NCBI GenBank assembly: GCA_021835265.1 | Contig: JAKBQK010000318.1 | Span: 1 to 11,708, forward strand | DNA from: Thermoplasmata archaeon | Lineage (GTDB): Archaea; Thermoplasmatota; Thermoplasmata; Thermoplasmatales; Thermoplasmataceae | Direction: 5' to 3' | Length of the DNA stretch: 11,708 nucleotides | Shown here: positions 1-7,048 of the stretch, piece by piece | How the letters are laid out: each line of letters starts with the position of its first letter | Position numbering within the stretch: position 1 is the first letter of the stretch | Program-made: the position numbers and the translations under genes | Notes under the pieces: model-generated | The model's input: only the letters and a program-made list of their open reading frames with translations | The model's database searches: none | Told to the model about the DNA's origin: nothing

Positions 1-60
1 ATATAAAAACCCATGAATTATTGATTTTCTTAAGGAGATTTTTATCATATAAATATATTA

Positions 61-79
61 CCGAAACCACTTAAATATT
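61..79 (+). promoter_or_regulatory. Archaeal promoter (BRE + TATA) of the first permease
   Basis: A purine-rich BRE-like stretch (ccgaaac, 61-67) precedes the TATA box ttaaatatt (71-79). The box centre is about 27 bases above the ATG at 102, the usual distance from TATA to transcription start, so the mRNA is probably leaderless. No ribosome binding site lies directly before the ATG. Confidence 0.7.
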
Positions 80-101
80 ATGAACCATTAATGAACATAC
101 T

Positions 102-1577
102 ATGTTCAAAAAGACCTCCAGTGATTCAGGTGGCACTAGGAACGAATTGAAAAAGGGATCAGTTGGCACATGGCAGGGAGCTTTTTACTCCCTGGCTCAG
201 GTTGGGCCGGCGGCAGATATTGCAATACTCCTGATAGGAACATTCAGGGATGTGGGTTTCAGATCAGTAACTGCAGTACTGGTTGCATGGCTGATCTATG
301 GTTTATGGATGATCACACCCTATGAATTCTCAAAATTGAGATCAAATGCAGGAGGGTATTACGCATACGCGGCGTCATCCACAAAATCCGGTTTTTATGG
401 TCCTGCAACAGCCTTTTCGTGGCTGTATGAAAACCTCACATCCTCGGCCTTTGCAGTGCTTGGAATATCATCATTCCTGTTTCTGCTTTCATCAGAGATA
501 TCATCATTGAAGTATTTGTGGGTAATTTTTGCCATTGGAATGATTGTTTATGTTTCAGTAATTCCATATCTTGGTATCAGGCCATCTGTTCAGTATACAT
601 TCATTACCGGTTTTGCAGAGGTGATGTTCCTGTTCGTTGCTTCCATTATAATAATTATAGAGGTTGGACCGGGGAATTCATTTGTGCCCTTTACACTACC
701 TTTCAGTATTGTACCGGTATTCTTCCTCTCCATGATATTTTCCATAAGTGATTTTACCGGTATTGGCATATCTACAACCATATCGGAGGAGGTTACAGAA
801 CCAAAGAAGAAGATAAAGAATTCCCTTCTTCTTTCCTATCTATTTTCGGGACTTGCACTTATTCCTGCAACCTACGCACTTACGGTTGGATGGGGCATAT
901 CTGGCATAGGTGGGTTTGCAGGTGCGAACGATCCCGGTCTTATTGTTTTTGAAAGATATTTGGGACCAATTGGTGGCATACTTCTGGTAATATTTACCAT
1001 AAACAGCTATCTTTCCAATGGTGTTGCAAAGACAAATGCAGTTAGCAGGGTTTGGTTTTCAGCCAGCAGGGATAAGATCATCTTCCCAAAGTCATTTTCA
1101 GAGGTGCATAAGAAATATAAGAGCCCGCACAAGGCAATACGGGCATATATGATTCTGATGCTTGTTATCAATCTTCTTTTCGGTTTCCTTTTTGGTCCAA
1201 AGACAGGAGCCCTGATATTGCTGACAGGTTCAGGAATAGGTATAATCTTTACTCACATTTACGCCAATATCAGTCTTACGCTTTACACAAGAACACAGAA
1301 GGTTTTCAAGTGGCTGGTGCATGGGCTGATTCCCATAGCATCTTCCATAATAGCAGCCGTTGTTATCTTTTACACGGTACAGCAGGATATCCTTGCCCAA
1401 ATTAGTGCGCCATCCTTTGATAACTTTGCCTATGCAAGTTCTGCTGTGGTTGGTGTTATGTGGTCCTTTGTTTTCGCCATAATAATATCATTTTATTATG
1501 TTAGAAAAAAGCCAAAGATTGCCACAGAGGCTGGTACCTACGATGCGGACCATATAAAAATATCATGGGAGAAATGA
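102..1577 (+). CDS. APC-superfamily amino acid/amine permease
   Basis: 491-residue polytopic membrane protein with about 12 hydrophobic segments, the normal length and layout of the amino acid-polyamine-organocation (APC) family. These are secondary transporters that take up amino acids, amines or related solutes with H+ or Na+. Visible family marks are the glycine-bearing first helix (AQVGPAADIA, about 32-41), AGGYYAYA after helix 2 (83-90), the helix-6 and following loop region FTGIGISTTISEEVTEPKK (218-236), and the loop SRDKIIFPKSFSEVHKKY (322-339). A charged N-terminus of about 20 residues precedes helix 1. The start is supported by a TATA box 27 bases upstream. It converges on the amidase gene, with 37 bases between the two 3' ends, so they are not one operon, but the pairing may reflect amide or amino acid use. 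It differs clearly from the two paralogous permeases at 3739-6549. The substrate cannot be told from sequence. Confidence 0.9.
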   Translation: MFKKTSSDSGGTRNELKKGSVGTWQGAFYSLAQVGPAADIAILLIGTFRDVGFRSVTAVLVAWLIYGLWMITPYEFSKLRSNAGGYYAYAASSTKSGFYGPATAFSWLYENLTSSAFAVLGISSFLFLLSSEISSLKYLWVIFAIGMIVYVSVIPYLGIRPSVQYTFITGFAEVMFLFVASIIIIIEVGPGNSFVPFTLPFSIVPVFFLSMIFSISDFTGIGISTTISEEVTEPKKKIKNSLLLSYLFSGLALIPATYALTVGWGISGIGGFAGANDPGLIVFERYLGPIGGILLVIFTINSYLSNGVAKTNAVSRVWFSASRDKIIFPKSFSEVHKKYKSPHKAIRAYMILMLVINLLFGFLFGPKTGALILLTGSGIGIIFTHIYANISLTLYTRTQKVFKWLVHGLIPIASSIIAAVVIFYTVQQDILAQISAPSFDNFAYASSAVVGVMWSFVFAIIISFYYVRKKPKIATEAGTYDADHIKISWEK

Positions 1578-1579
1578 TA

Positions 1580-1607
1580 TTTTATAATTTATAAAATTTT
1601 TAATTTT
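1580..1607. terminator. AT-rich bidirectional terminator between convergent genes
   Basis: A perfect 17-base palindrome (8-base arms, one-base centre; 1580-1596) is followed by T-rich sequence on the + strand. The complement also gives T-rich stretches for the - strand gene ending at 1615. Archaeal termination relies mainly on U-runs, so this could serve both genes. Confidence 0.5.
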
Positions 1608-1614
1608 AATATTA

Positions 1615-2556
1615 TTATAGCATATTAATTAGATTTTCCGGCATTTCCATTGAAACCACAAAGTTTGGCTCATCGACTATTTCACTTATGTGCAGGTTCC
1701 CGGCCACGCTGCATAAAATATACGCTTCTTCATTAGAAATTCCCTTCTCGTGTAACAGATCTATCATTGAAAGAGCAGCATTCTGTGAGCTGGTGTATAG
1801 ATCAGGACCGATGCCAGTACATACAACTGAATCTTCAGCAATTCTTTTCTTGCTCTTTACGACCGGATACTTTATTTTCCTATTTTTTTCTATGTTAACA
1901 CTTGCAACTATTCTTGCCCCTGTTTCAACTGCTGTTCCGCATATTTCTCCATCGCCCTGTGAAGCATGTGGATCCGAGAATGACAGCAGTGCACCATTTA
2001 CAGAAACTGGAAGAGTTACACTGGAACCGGCACATATGAATTTATTATCCATATTCCCACCGAAATATTGTGGTGGTATCATCCCGTATTCCCCTTCTGC
2101 GGGTGCAGTGCCTATAACACCCAGAAATGGTTCTTCCCTGATTTTAACATTTTTTAGAATATCACTTTCTGATGTGATCACACCTTCTTCTATTTTCCAT
2201 ACTATGAGTGTTTCACTGAACATATTTTTCAGGAGACCAAAATTATCCATAATGGCAGTCCAGCCCCAGTCTTCAGTTTCAATTTTCTTTATGTTGACAG
2301 TAATGCAGTCACCTGGTTCTGAACCATCAACATATACTGGTCCAACGGCACCATCAAAGAGGGATGAATCTATTTTCCTTAGATCAGATAAATTAGAGTT
2401 ACGCTTTACCTGCATTGTGGAAGAATCGGGAATGATAACTTCAAACTCTTCGCCCTCGCTTACACGAAGAACTGGCTTATTTGTGCTGTTCCATTTAAAA
2501 TGAAGATTATTTAAATCCCTGCCATCCAGACTTTTCATTGGATATGATCCTATCAT
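1615..2556 (-). CDS. Acetamidase/formamidase family amide hydrolase
   Basis: 313-residue soluble protein of the FmdA/AmdA family, which hydrolyses formamide, acetamide or similar short amides to the acid plus ammonia in the cytoplasm. Recognisable family blocks in order are GPVYVDGSEPGD (72-83), the central EEPFLGVIGTAPAEGEYG (141-158), FGGNMDNKFICAGSSVTLPV (165-184), and the signature SDPHASQGDGEICGTAVETG (194-213), with the conserved His and Gly-Asp-Gly-Glu. The length fits the compact ~300-residue form. The ATG at 2556 is the first of two possible starts; Met7 (2538) is the alternative, and no ribosome binding site decides between them. The neighbouring permease converges on it and could supply substrate, but this is inference. 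Real substrates of archaeal members vary and are mostly untested. Confidence 0.93.
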   Translation of the reverse strand: MIGSYPMKSLDGRDLNNLHFKWNSTNKPVLRVSEGEEFEVIIPDSSTMQVKRNSNLSDLRKIDSSLFDGAVGPVYVDGSEPGDCITVNIKKIETEDWGWTAIMDNFGLLKNMFSETLIVWKIEEGVITSESDILKNVKIREEPFLGVIGTAPAEGEYGMIPPQYFGGNMDNKFICAGSSVTLPVSVNGALLSFSDPHASQGDGEICGTAVETGARIVASVNIEKNRKIKYPVVKSKKRIAEDSVVCTGIGPDLYTSSQNAALSMIDLLHEKGISNEEAYILCSVAGNLHISEIVDEPNFVVSMEMPENLINML

Positions 2557-2618
2557 TGCATAAATACAATTCAGGATTGTCTGTGGGAATACGTATTATT
2601 TTGACCATCATGACTATA

Positions 2619-2629
2619 CTATAAATAAA
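2619..2629 (-). promoter_or_regulatory. Possible TATA box for the amidase gene
   Basis: On the - strand tttatttatag (2619-2629) resembles an archaeal TATA box. Transcription would start near 2598, leaving a leader of about 40 bases before the ATG at 2556, longer than for other genes here. The site overlaps the start of the decayed + strand fragment, so the assignment is tentative. Confidence 0.3.
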
Positions 2630-2644
2630 AAAAATGCATGCATA

Positions 2645-2826
2645 CCAGGATTAGCATTCTTCCTGACTGTGGAAAATGGCATTCCATACGATAATTTGTT
2701 CCAGTTGTAGAGGCCGATGAGTACATTTCCCTGATGATGAATTCAAAGAGTTCTGATAAAAGAATACATCCCATACTCCAGTTTTTCTCATCGCTCGATG
2801 ATGAGGATGTTTGGAAATGGCTGTAA
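2645..2826 (+). pseudogene. Decayed C-terminal fragment of an unrecognised protein (frameshifted)
   Basis: Reading the + strand from about 2645 gives a plausible protein stretch ending ENGIPYDNLFQL, then TAG at 2708-2710. Switching one frame at that point (GTA at 2707) continues as VEADEYISLMMNSKSSDKR and ends in DDEDVWKWL with TAA at 2824-2826. A single missing base at about 2706 would restore one frame across both halves. The acidic, helix-like composition looks coding, unlike the odd Cys/His-rich reading on the opposite strand. No start codon or N-terminal half is present. I do not recognise the family; it is called a remnant because of the frameshift and missing start. Confidence 0.45.
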
Positions 2827-2885
2827 AATTATAAAGTTTCATTACATTCAATCCCAGTCACATGCTTGTATTTTTGACGGAATAC

Positions 2886-2895
2886 TTAAAAATAT
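2886..2895 (+). promoter_or_regulatory. Probable TATA box upstream of the MFS fragment
   Basis: ttaaaaatat (2886-2895) lies about 43 bases before the ATG at 2933 and would give a leader of roughly 15 bases. A second, weaker candidate (ccttttaag, 2905-2913) is at leaderless distance. Either could still drive transcription through the truncated gene and the IS3 fragment behind it. Confidence 0.45.
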
Positions 2896-2932
2896 AACAC
2901 AGAACCTTTTAAGTTTTAAGTCAAACTAAGCC

Positions 2933-3265
2933 ATGAAGGGAGACGGAACCTTGGTTCAAAATAATAGACCTTTCTTTGCTATTTATGCTTCTCGGCTTGT
3001 TTATGCTATTAACTGGTTTACCATTGCTCCTCCGCTGATTTTCATACAGGAACAGATAAATGTCTCTCCATTTGATATTGGGCTGATCGGTTCTGCTTTT
3101 TTTATTGGATTAATGCCGTTCCAGATATTAGGAGGATTAATCACCCTCAGAATATCTCCCAGAATACTGGCAATAACAGGAATGACTCTCATTGGAATTT
3201 GTTCAATTCTTTCCGGTATTTCTGATTCATTTCTGCAATTGTTTTTCGCCAGAGTTGTTCTGGGT
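2933..3265 (+). pseudogene. MFS transporter, N-terminal fragment (truncated)
   Basis: Residues 1-111 read as the start of a Major Facilitator Superfamily transporter: a hydrophilic N-terminus, then helices at about 14-36, 49-72 and 78-97 and the beginning of a fourth. Between helices 2 and 3 is GGLITLRISPR (67-77), in the place of the MFS loop 2-3 motif, and FFARVVLG (104-111) resembles the start of helix 4. A complete MFS protein has about 400 residues and 12 helices. After Gly111 (codon ends 3265) the frame runs into reversed IS3 transposase sequence and stops at 3313 after 15 unrelated residues (NCNQRMPSLSLWKHH). No later MFS sequence is found in the window, so about three quarters of the gene is lost and the product cannot transport. 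Promoter and start look intact. Confidence 0.85.
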
Positions 3266-3266
3266 A

Positions 3267-3348
3267 ATTGTAATCAGAGAATGCCTTCTCTATCTCTATG
3301 GAAGCATCATTAAAGTTCTTGAACTCGTTTGGCTATATGTAATCTGTC
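3267..3348 (-). mobile_element. Internal fragment of IS3-type orfB, inverted
   Basis: These 82 bases match the reverse complement of 10269-10350 inside orfB of the complete IS3 element, with 6 mismatches by hand count (about 93% identity, no gaps). Read on the - strand they encode TDYI*PNEFKNFNDASIEIEK and a few more residues, with the Trp codon of the intact copy changed to TAG. Neither IS end is present, and the match stops abruptly on both sides, at the MFS break on the left and at the unknown hydrophilic reading frame on the right. It is a scar left by insertion and later deletion or recombination. Confidence 0.9.
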
Positions 3349-3697
3349 AAAATCAGGAATAATTGGAATCGGTATACTTTCTGGTAAAAAAATTATTGAA
3401 AATGAGCCTTCTGATGGTGCATTTACTCCAGCAGGATTTAGACCTATAAAGATATATTTTTCGGATATACGGTTCTTTGGAGATACTGATAAAATAATAA
3501 ATGAAAGTATTGCCGAGAAAAAACAAAAAGGAATTAACTATATCTTGAGAGATATTTACAATCTTACAAATAATATAATTACATTTCAAGAAATGCGGGA
3601 CAATAATTGTACAATTTCCACACAGGGTGCAGTTTCTAAAATTTCCAGTGATAAATACATAAGATTATTAGAATTGATAAGGTCAAGATTGGAGTAA
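3349..3697 (+). pseudogene. C-terminal fragment of an unrecognised hydrophilic protein
   Basis: The open frame runs from inside the IS3 fragment (nominal TTG at 3329) to TAA at 3695-3697. The native part begins after 3348. It reads SGIIGIGILSGKKIIENEPS, then a soluble stretch with FRPIKIYFSDIRFFGDTDKI and a helical, Lys/Arg/Glu-rich end (ISSDKYIRLLELIRSRLE). There is no ATG near its beginning and no promoter of its own, so it is best read as the 3' end of a gene whose 5' part was lost at the IS3 junction. The sequence looks coding: it has a strong mix of charged residues and no internal stops over 116 codons. I do not recognise the family. It is not hydrophobic, so it is not the missing part of the MFS transporter. 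Confidence 0.6.
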
Positions 3698-3738
3698 TAA
3701 ATAAAATATATCTTTTAAATTAATAAATTTAGATAGGG
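3698..3738. terminator. AT-rich convergent 3' region
   Basis: Between the hydrophilic fragment (+) and the permease ending at 3739 (-) lie 41 bases with T-rich runs on both strands (tcttttaaatt on +; tttattaattt and attttattt on -), suitable for U-rich archaeal termination. No strong hairpin is seen. Confidence 0.4.
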
Positions 3739-5046
3739 TTACGAGGGAGGTATATCCTTTGATGTTTCACTCACTATAGTGAAGGTTTCCGCATAGAGGA
3801 AGCCGATTATTATCCATGCAAAGAAAAGATACTGTATGGTGAGAGATATACCTGGTAATGAGTCAATTAATATAAATATTGATATAGAGACTGCAACAAT
3901 ACCGGCTGTTAGTTCTTTTATTCTCCCTTTTGATTTTCTGGTGGCGATTTTTATCAGAGAAAAATCTGCCGATGTATGGATTATAAGATTCATCAGACCC
4001 GCTAATGAACCCATGGCAAGGAATGTTGCGTATAATCCAATAAAGTATGTCATTGTACCCAGAACAATTACAAATATTGTAGCTATTAATAATTCAGATA
4101 ATACCGGTTTACCTTTGTATTTTCTTGAAAATATTTTTGGAAATCTTCCATCTTCGCTCATTGCACCAAAGGTTCTTGAATCGGCCAGTATATACGCAAT
4201 ACCTCCAAGAATGCCATCGCTCAGTGCTATGATAGGTACTATTATTAAGCCCAGTATTCCAAAATGAGTTATAAGATAAATAATCAAATTCCCGGTAAAA
4301 TTCAATGAACCTAAGGAATAAAAGAATAATGTTGCAAGCAGGCCTCCGAATATCACAACTGTGATTGCTGCCCTTCCAATTGCCTTGCTATCCATCGCAT
4401 CACCACCAAGTGGAGCAATTGATCCATAACCTGTCGGGATTCCAAGACCAAATATAACTGCAGCAAGAAGGTAGGGTGAATATATTACAGGATTGTAGAA
4501 ATGCCAGCCTGAACTGTGCAGAAATATTATCGATAATACAACTATTATAGTTATTTCTATTGTTGACATTACCATTGCATATTTTGCTGAAACCTTTACT
4601 CCCGCTATTACCATTGTGGAAGCTACTAAGGAAACAAGAAACACTGTAATTATCTGGTTGATACCGAGAACAAATGATAAAACATATGCCCCACCGGCAA
4701 GCAATGTTCCACCGTAGGCAAGTGCATATAATAGATACGACCAGCCCGTTTCTATACCTAACCCACCTGAAAGGCCATAAAGGGCATAGATGTAGTATCC
4801 TCCACTTCTACGGTATCTTCTTGAAAGAAAATAAACAACTATTCCATTGAAGAATACTACAGTTGTGGCTATCATCATAGCAAATGCTCCTGCAGTTCCA
4901 ACCATTGCAATCATAACTGTTCCGAATGTTAATAGGGAAATAAAAGGCGCCTGACCGCCAAATGATATGAAAAAAAGTTCAGGAAATGATAATTTCTCTT
5001 CTAAATTTTTCCCTTTATTTATAATGGTGCTACTATTATTTTTCAT
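3739..5046 (-). CDS. APC-superfamily permease (paralogue A)
   Basis: 435-residue membrane protein with about 12 hydrophobic segments, an APC-family amino acid or amine transporter. Marks visible: SFGGQAPF (29-36) in helix 1, YRRSGGYYIYALYGLSGGLG (78-97), the helix-6 region GIPTGYGSIAPLGGDAMDSK (202-221), and MSEDGRFPKIFSRKYKGKP (296-314). It is clearly paralogous to the next gene upstream (5167-6549): the SFGGQAPF, GIPTGYG and MSE-R loop blocks align and the N-termini have nearly equal length, so they arose by tandem duplication or arrived together. Each gene has its own promoter, so they need not be co-transcribed. The C-terminus is short and polar. It is more distant from the 102-1577 permease. 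Substrate unknown. Confidence 0.9.
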   Translation of the reverse strand: MKNNSSTIINKGKNLEEKLSFPELFFISFGGQAPFISLLTFGTVMIAMVGTAGAFAMMIATTVVFFNGIVVYFLSRRYRRSGGYYIYALYGLSGGLGIETGWSYLLYALAYGGTLLAGGAYVLSFVLGINQIITVFLVSLVASTMVIAGVKVSAKYAMVMSTIEITIIVVLSIIFLHSSGWHFYNPVIYSPYLLAAVIFGLGIPTGYGSIAPLGGDAMDSKAIGRAAITVVIFGGLLATLFFYSLGSLNFTGNLIIYLITHFGILGLIIVPIIALSDGILGGIAYILADSRTFGAMSEDGRFPKIFSRKYKGKPVLSELLIATIFVIVLGTMTYFIGLYATFLAMGSLAGLMNLIIHTSADFSLIKIATRKSKGRIKELTAGIVAVSISIFILIDSLPGISLTIQYLFFAWIIIGFLYAETFTIVSETSKDIPPS

Positions 5047-5051
5047 TTCAT

Positions 5052-5082
5052 TTCACCTTAATATTTAAACCATATTATATGG
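5052..5082 (-). promoter_or_regulatory. Promoter and Shine-Dalgarno-like site of permease A
   Basis: Reading toward the gene: a 13-base perfect palindrome ccatataatatgg (5070-5082), usable as a TATA box about 30 bases above the ATG; a second TATA-like tttaaatatt (5060-5069); and aaggtga (5052-5058), a Shine-Dalgarno-like run about 7 bases before the ATG at 5046. The first TATA would give an almost leaderless mRNA lacking the Shine-Dalgarno site, and the second would start inside the gene, so which elements are used is unclear. Confidence 0.5.
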
Positions 5083-5166
5083 ACCTGCATTTTCAGTCTC
5101 TGTATATGAAATCAAAAGTTTATTTACACCTTCAAATATATTATAAATTGTTTAAATTTAAAAATA

Positions 5167-6549
5167 TCAACTATTAATCTCTGTATGTGCTTTAACATAC
5201 TGATGGACATCCAGCATTTCAAGTATTATAAATCCTAATATTATAAAGCCTAAAACAAGTTCTATCACGTATGTATCAGATGTAAGGAGCGAGTATATAA
5301 ATACAAATCCAGATACTATTATTCCCAGAACACCAATGCCCAACTCTCTGATTCTTCTTTGAGCTCTAACAAGATTTTCCTTGAACAATGAGAAGTTTGC
5401 TGTTAGATGAACCATCAGATTACCCAGTCCTGCAATTGATCCTAAAGCCAGGAATATGACAAATGCATTTACAAATATCAAGACAGGCATAAGTATTATC
5501 GCTGCTGCGATTAAGGTTATTATTCCAGCTATGACGGGCGTTCCTCTCTTGCTGTGCAGTTTGCTTAAAGCTTTGTTGATGACTCCTCTTTCTGACATAG
5601 CGTATAGATTCCTGGAAAACGCTGTAAGAAAAGCCAGAGAGCCCAGAATCCCATCATTTATTGCTGCGAATAATAATAAAGGTAAAGCAATTGGTCCAGC
5701 GATCTTATCCACTATGGTGATAACCGGCAAATTTGATGATACAAGTGCTGAAAATGAGTGTGTAGCAATTCCATAGTCAACTAGGGAGTATAATACCAGT
5801 GCTTCAAGGGTTCCTCCTATAATTATTACAAGAATTGCCGCTTTTCCAACATTTCTTTTAGCGTTCTTTACCTCACCTGAAACTGGTGTAATAGCACCGT
5901 ATCCAGTAGGTATGCCAATGGCGAATAAAATTCCCAGGAATATGATTGCTGGAGATGGGATGCTGGTAAATGGATTATATACCAGGAAATGAGCGCCATA
6001 AAAACCTGCTGCTATAACTCCCACTAGAACAACTAATTCCAGACTTGCTGAAAAGACTGCATATTTTGAGGATGGTCTTATACCCAGTAAAAGAAATGCT
6101 CCTGTTGGAATGAAAACGATCAGGAATGCAACCAGTGGTGGAATCACTATATACGGTGAAACAACATAGGTCAGGACAAATATTGACCCGGTAATGTAAC
6201 CACCGGCATACAGTAATGAATAGAAAAGATATAGCCAGCCTGTTTCAAATCCAAACCTGTGTGATAATGACTTGTAAGCATAATTAAAGTATCCCCCCGC
6301 CTCATCATGTTTTCTTGATAAGTAATAAACACCTGCGCCATTAATTAAAACCACTAGAGTCCCTATGATAAGCACAATTGGAGAGAAGAACAGTGTCAGT
6401 ATCAAAGCTGCGGTAGCATATGTTAACATCGAAAGAAAAGGTGCCTGACCTCCGAAGGACATAAAAAATATGTCTGCGAATCCAACACTTCTTGTTAGCT
6501 TACTCTTACTTTCTATATCTATATCCTGAATATTTTTGACATTTTCCAT
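5167..6549 (-). CDS. APC-superfamily permease (paralogue B)
   Basis: APC-family transporter of 460 residues from the preferred ATG at 6549; two in-frame upstream ATGs (6573, 6618) would give up to 483. The 6549 start is chosen because a strong TATA box (6579-6588) lies between it and the 6618 ATG, and because it leaves 30 residues before SFGGQAP, matching the 28 of paralogue A. Using this numbering: SFGGQAPF (31-38), HDEAGGYFNYAYKSL (81-95), helix-6 region GIPTGYGAITPVSGEVKNAK (212-231), then an MSERGVINKALSKLHSKRG loop. It has about 12 hydrophobic segments. T-rich sequence follows the stop (5166-5140). It lies downstream of the small RHH-like gene on the same strand, with 181 bases between them, and could be controlled by it, though that is only positional inference. 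Confidence 0.9.
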   Translation of the reverse strand: MENVKNIQDIDIESKSKLTRSVGFADIFFMSFGGQAPFLSMLTYATAALILTLFFSPIVLIIGTLVVLINGAGVYYLSRKHDEAGGYFNYAYKSLSHRFGFETGWLYLFYSLLYAGGYITGSIFVLTYVVSPYIVIPPLVAFLIVFIPTGAFLLLGIRPSSKYAVFSASLELVVLVGVIAAGFYGAHFLVYNPFTSIPSPAIIFLGILFAIGIPTGYGAITPVSGEVKNAKRNVGKAAILVIIIGGTLEALVLYSLVDYGIATHSFSALVSSNLPVITIVDKIAGPIALPLLLFAAINDGILGSLAFLTAFSRNLYAMSERGVINKALSKLHSKRGTPVIAGIITLIAAAIILMPVLIFVNAFVIFLALGSIAGLGNLMVHLTANFSLFKENLVRAQRRIRELGIGVLGIIVSGFVFIYSLLTSDTYVIELVLGFIILGFIILEMLDVHQYVKAHTEINS

Positions 6550-6578
6550 TTTTGCTCTTAAGGTTACAGACATCGGGG

Positions 6579-6591
6579 ATATATATACTTT
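6579..6591 (-). promoter_or_regulatory. TATA box of permease B
   Basis: On the - strand aaagtatatatat (6579-6591) is a near-ideal archaeal TATA box. Transcription should begin near 6556, about 7 bases before the ATG at 6549. It lies inside the longest open frame, so the upstream ATGs at 6618 and 6573 would not be in the mRNA. Confidence 0.65.
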
Positions 6592-6612
6592 ATGGGTTAC
6601 TATACCATATAT

Positions 6613-6655
6613 ATTCAATTTAACAATATAAATTAATTTTATGTAAAAATTGAAT
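6613..6655. repeat. 9-base inverted repeat upstream of permease B
   Basis: attcaattt (6613-6621) and aaattgaat (6647-6655) are exact inverted copies 25 bases apart, just upstream of the permease B TATA box and downstream of the RHH-like gene. They could be an operator for a dimeric regulator or simply part of an AT-rich terminator; T-runs on the - strand between 6660 and 6720 fit termination of the small gene. Confidence 0.35.
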
Positions 6656-6730
6656 TTTTTGTTAAAATTTATTGAAAATATAAGAAAAAACGTATCAAAA
6701 ATTATTAAAATTAAAAATGTGGAATTTTAT

Positions 6731-6889
6731 TTATTTAGACTTCTCAAAATTGAGGTCATTATGTAAAGCAGCAAGTACAAGGTATCTAGATATAGACACT
6801 CCTTCCAACAGGGCTTTCTCCTCTATTATGGCTTTTTCTTCTTTTCTAATATACACACTTATCTTGTTATATTTTGTAGAATTTAACAC
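6731..6889 (-). CDS. Small ribbon-helix-helix-like protein (GTG start)
   Basis: 52 residues: after a short N-terminus (LNSTKYN), a beta-strand-like KISVYIRKEE is followed by two helices (KAIIEEKALLEGVSISRYLV and LAALHNDLNFEKSK), with the turn GVSISRYLV between them. This is the pattern of MetJ/Arc-type ribbon-helix-helix DNA-binding proteins, which dimerise through the strand and often act as antitoxins or repressors. A longer frame opens at an ATG at 7003, but its extra 38 residues look non-coding. The GTG at 6889 sits about 25 bases below a TATA box (6910-6918), matching the leaderless style of the region. No toxin gene is next to it; a decayed transposase lies upstream and permease B downstream. 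The fold is inferred from pattern only. Confidence 0.6.
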   Translation of the reverse strand: MLNSTKYNKISVYIRKEEKAIIEEKALLEGVSISRYLVLAALHNDLNFEKSK

Positions 6890-6908
6890 AATAATATTAA
6901 TACTTAAT

Positions 6909-6919
6909 ACATTATAAGG
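6909..6919 (-). promoter_or_regulatory. TATA box of the RHH-like gene
   Basis: On the - strand ccttataatgt (6909-6919) is centred about 25 bases above the GTG at 6889, giving a leaderless transcript. This placement is the main reason for choosing the GTG over the ATG at 7003. Confidence 0.5.
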
Positions 6920-6958
6920 TTTGTTACACTTGAGAAAAGATAATATAATATCTTTACT

Positions 6959-7048
6959 GTAAATTCTAATGAGGATTTCTAATAACCCTCCAGAAAACGC
7001 CATTACATTTATTCATGAAATACGCACGTTACTGTAAGAGTGATTTAC
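6959..7048 (+). repeat. Left end of the decayed IS5-type element (repeat copy 1)
   Basis: This stretch, covering the upstream region and first ten codons of the decayed transposase, recurs in inverted orientation at 7976-8063. The two copies share an exact 15-base block (ggatttctaataacc at 6973-6987) and match at roughly 80% overall by hand alignment, with one or two one-base gaps. Confidence 0.7.

Noticed and set aside
1688..2503. 271-codon open frame on the + strand opposite the amidase
   Set aside because: It is the shadow of the amidase; its composition is Ser/Pro/Cys-rich with no family features, whereas the - strand carries clear amidase motifs.
2651..2851. 66-codon - strand frame
   Set aside because: Unlike-protein composition (many His, Cys, Gln), and the opposite strand gives a better two-frame protein remnant.
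3836..4267. 143-codon + strand frame inside permease A
   Set aside because: Antisense shadow of transmembrane codons; no start signals.
6890..7003. N-terminal extension of the RHH-like protein to an ATG at 7003
   Set aside because: The extra 38 residues look random, and the TATA box at 6909-6919 would lie inside them; it also overlaps the left end of the IS5 remnant.
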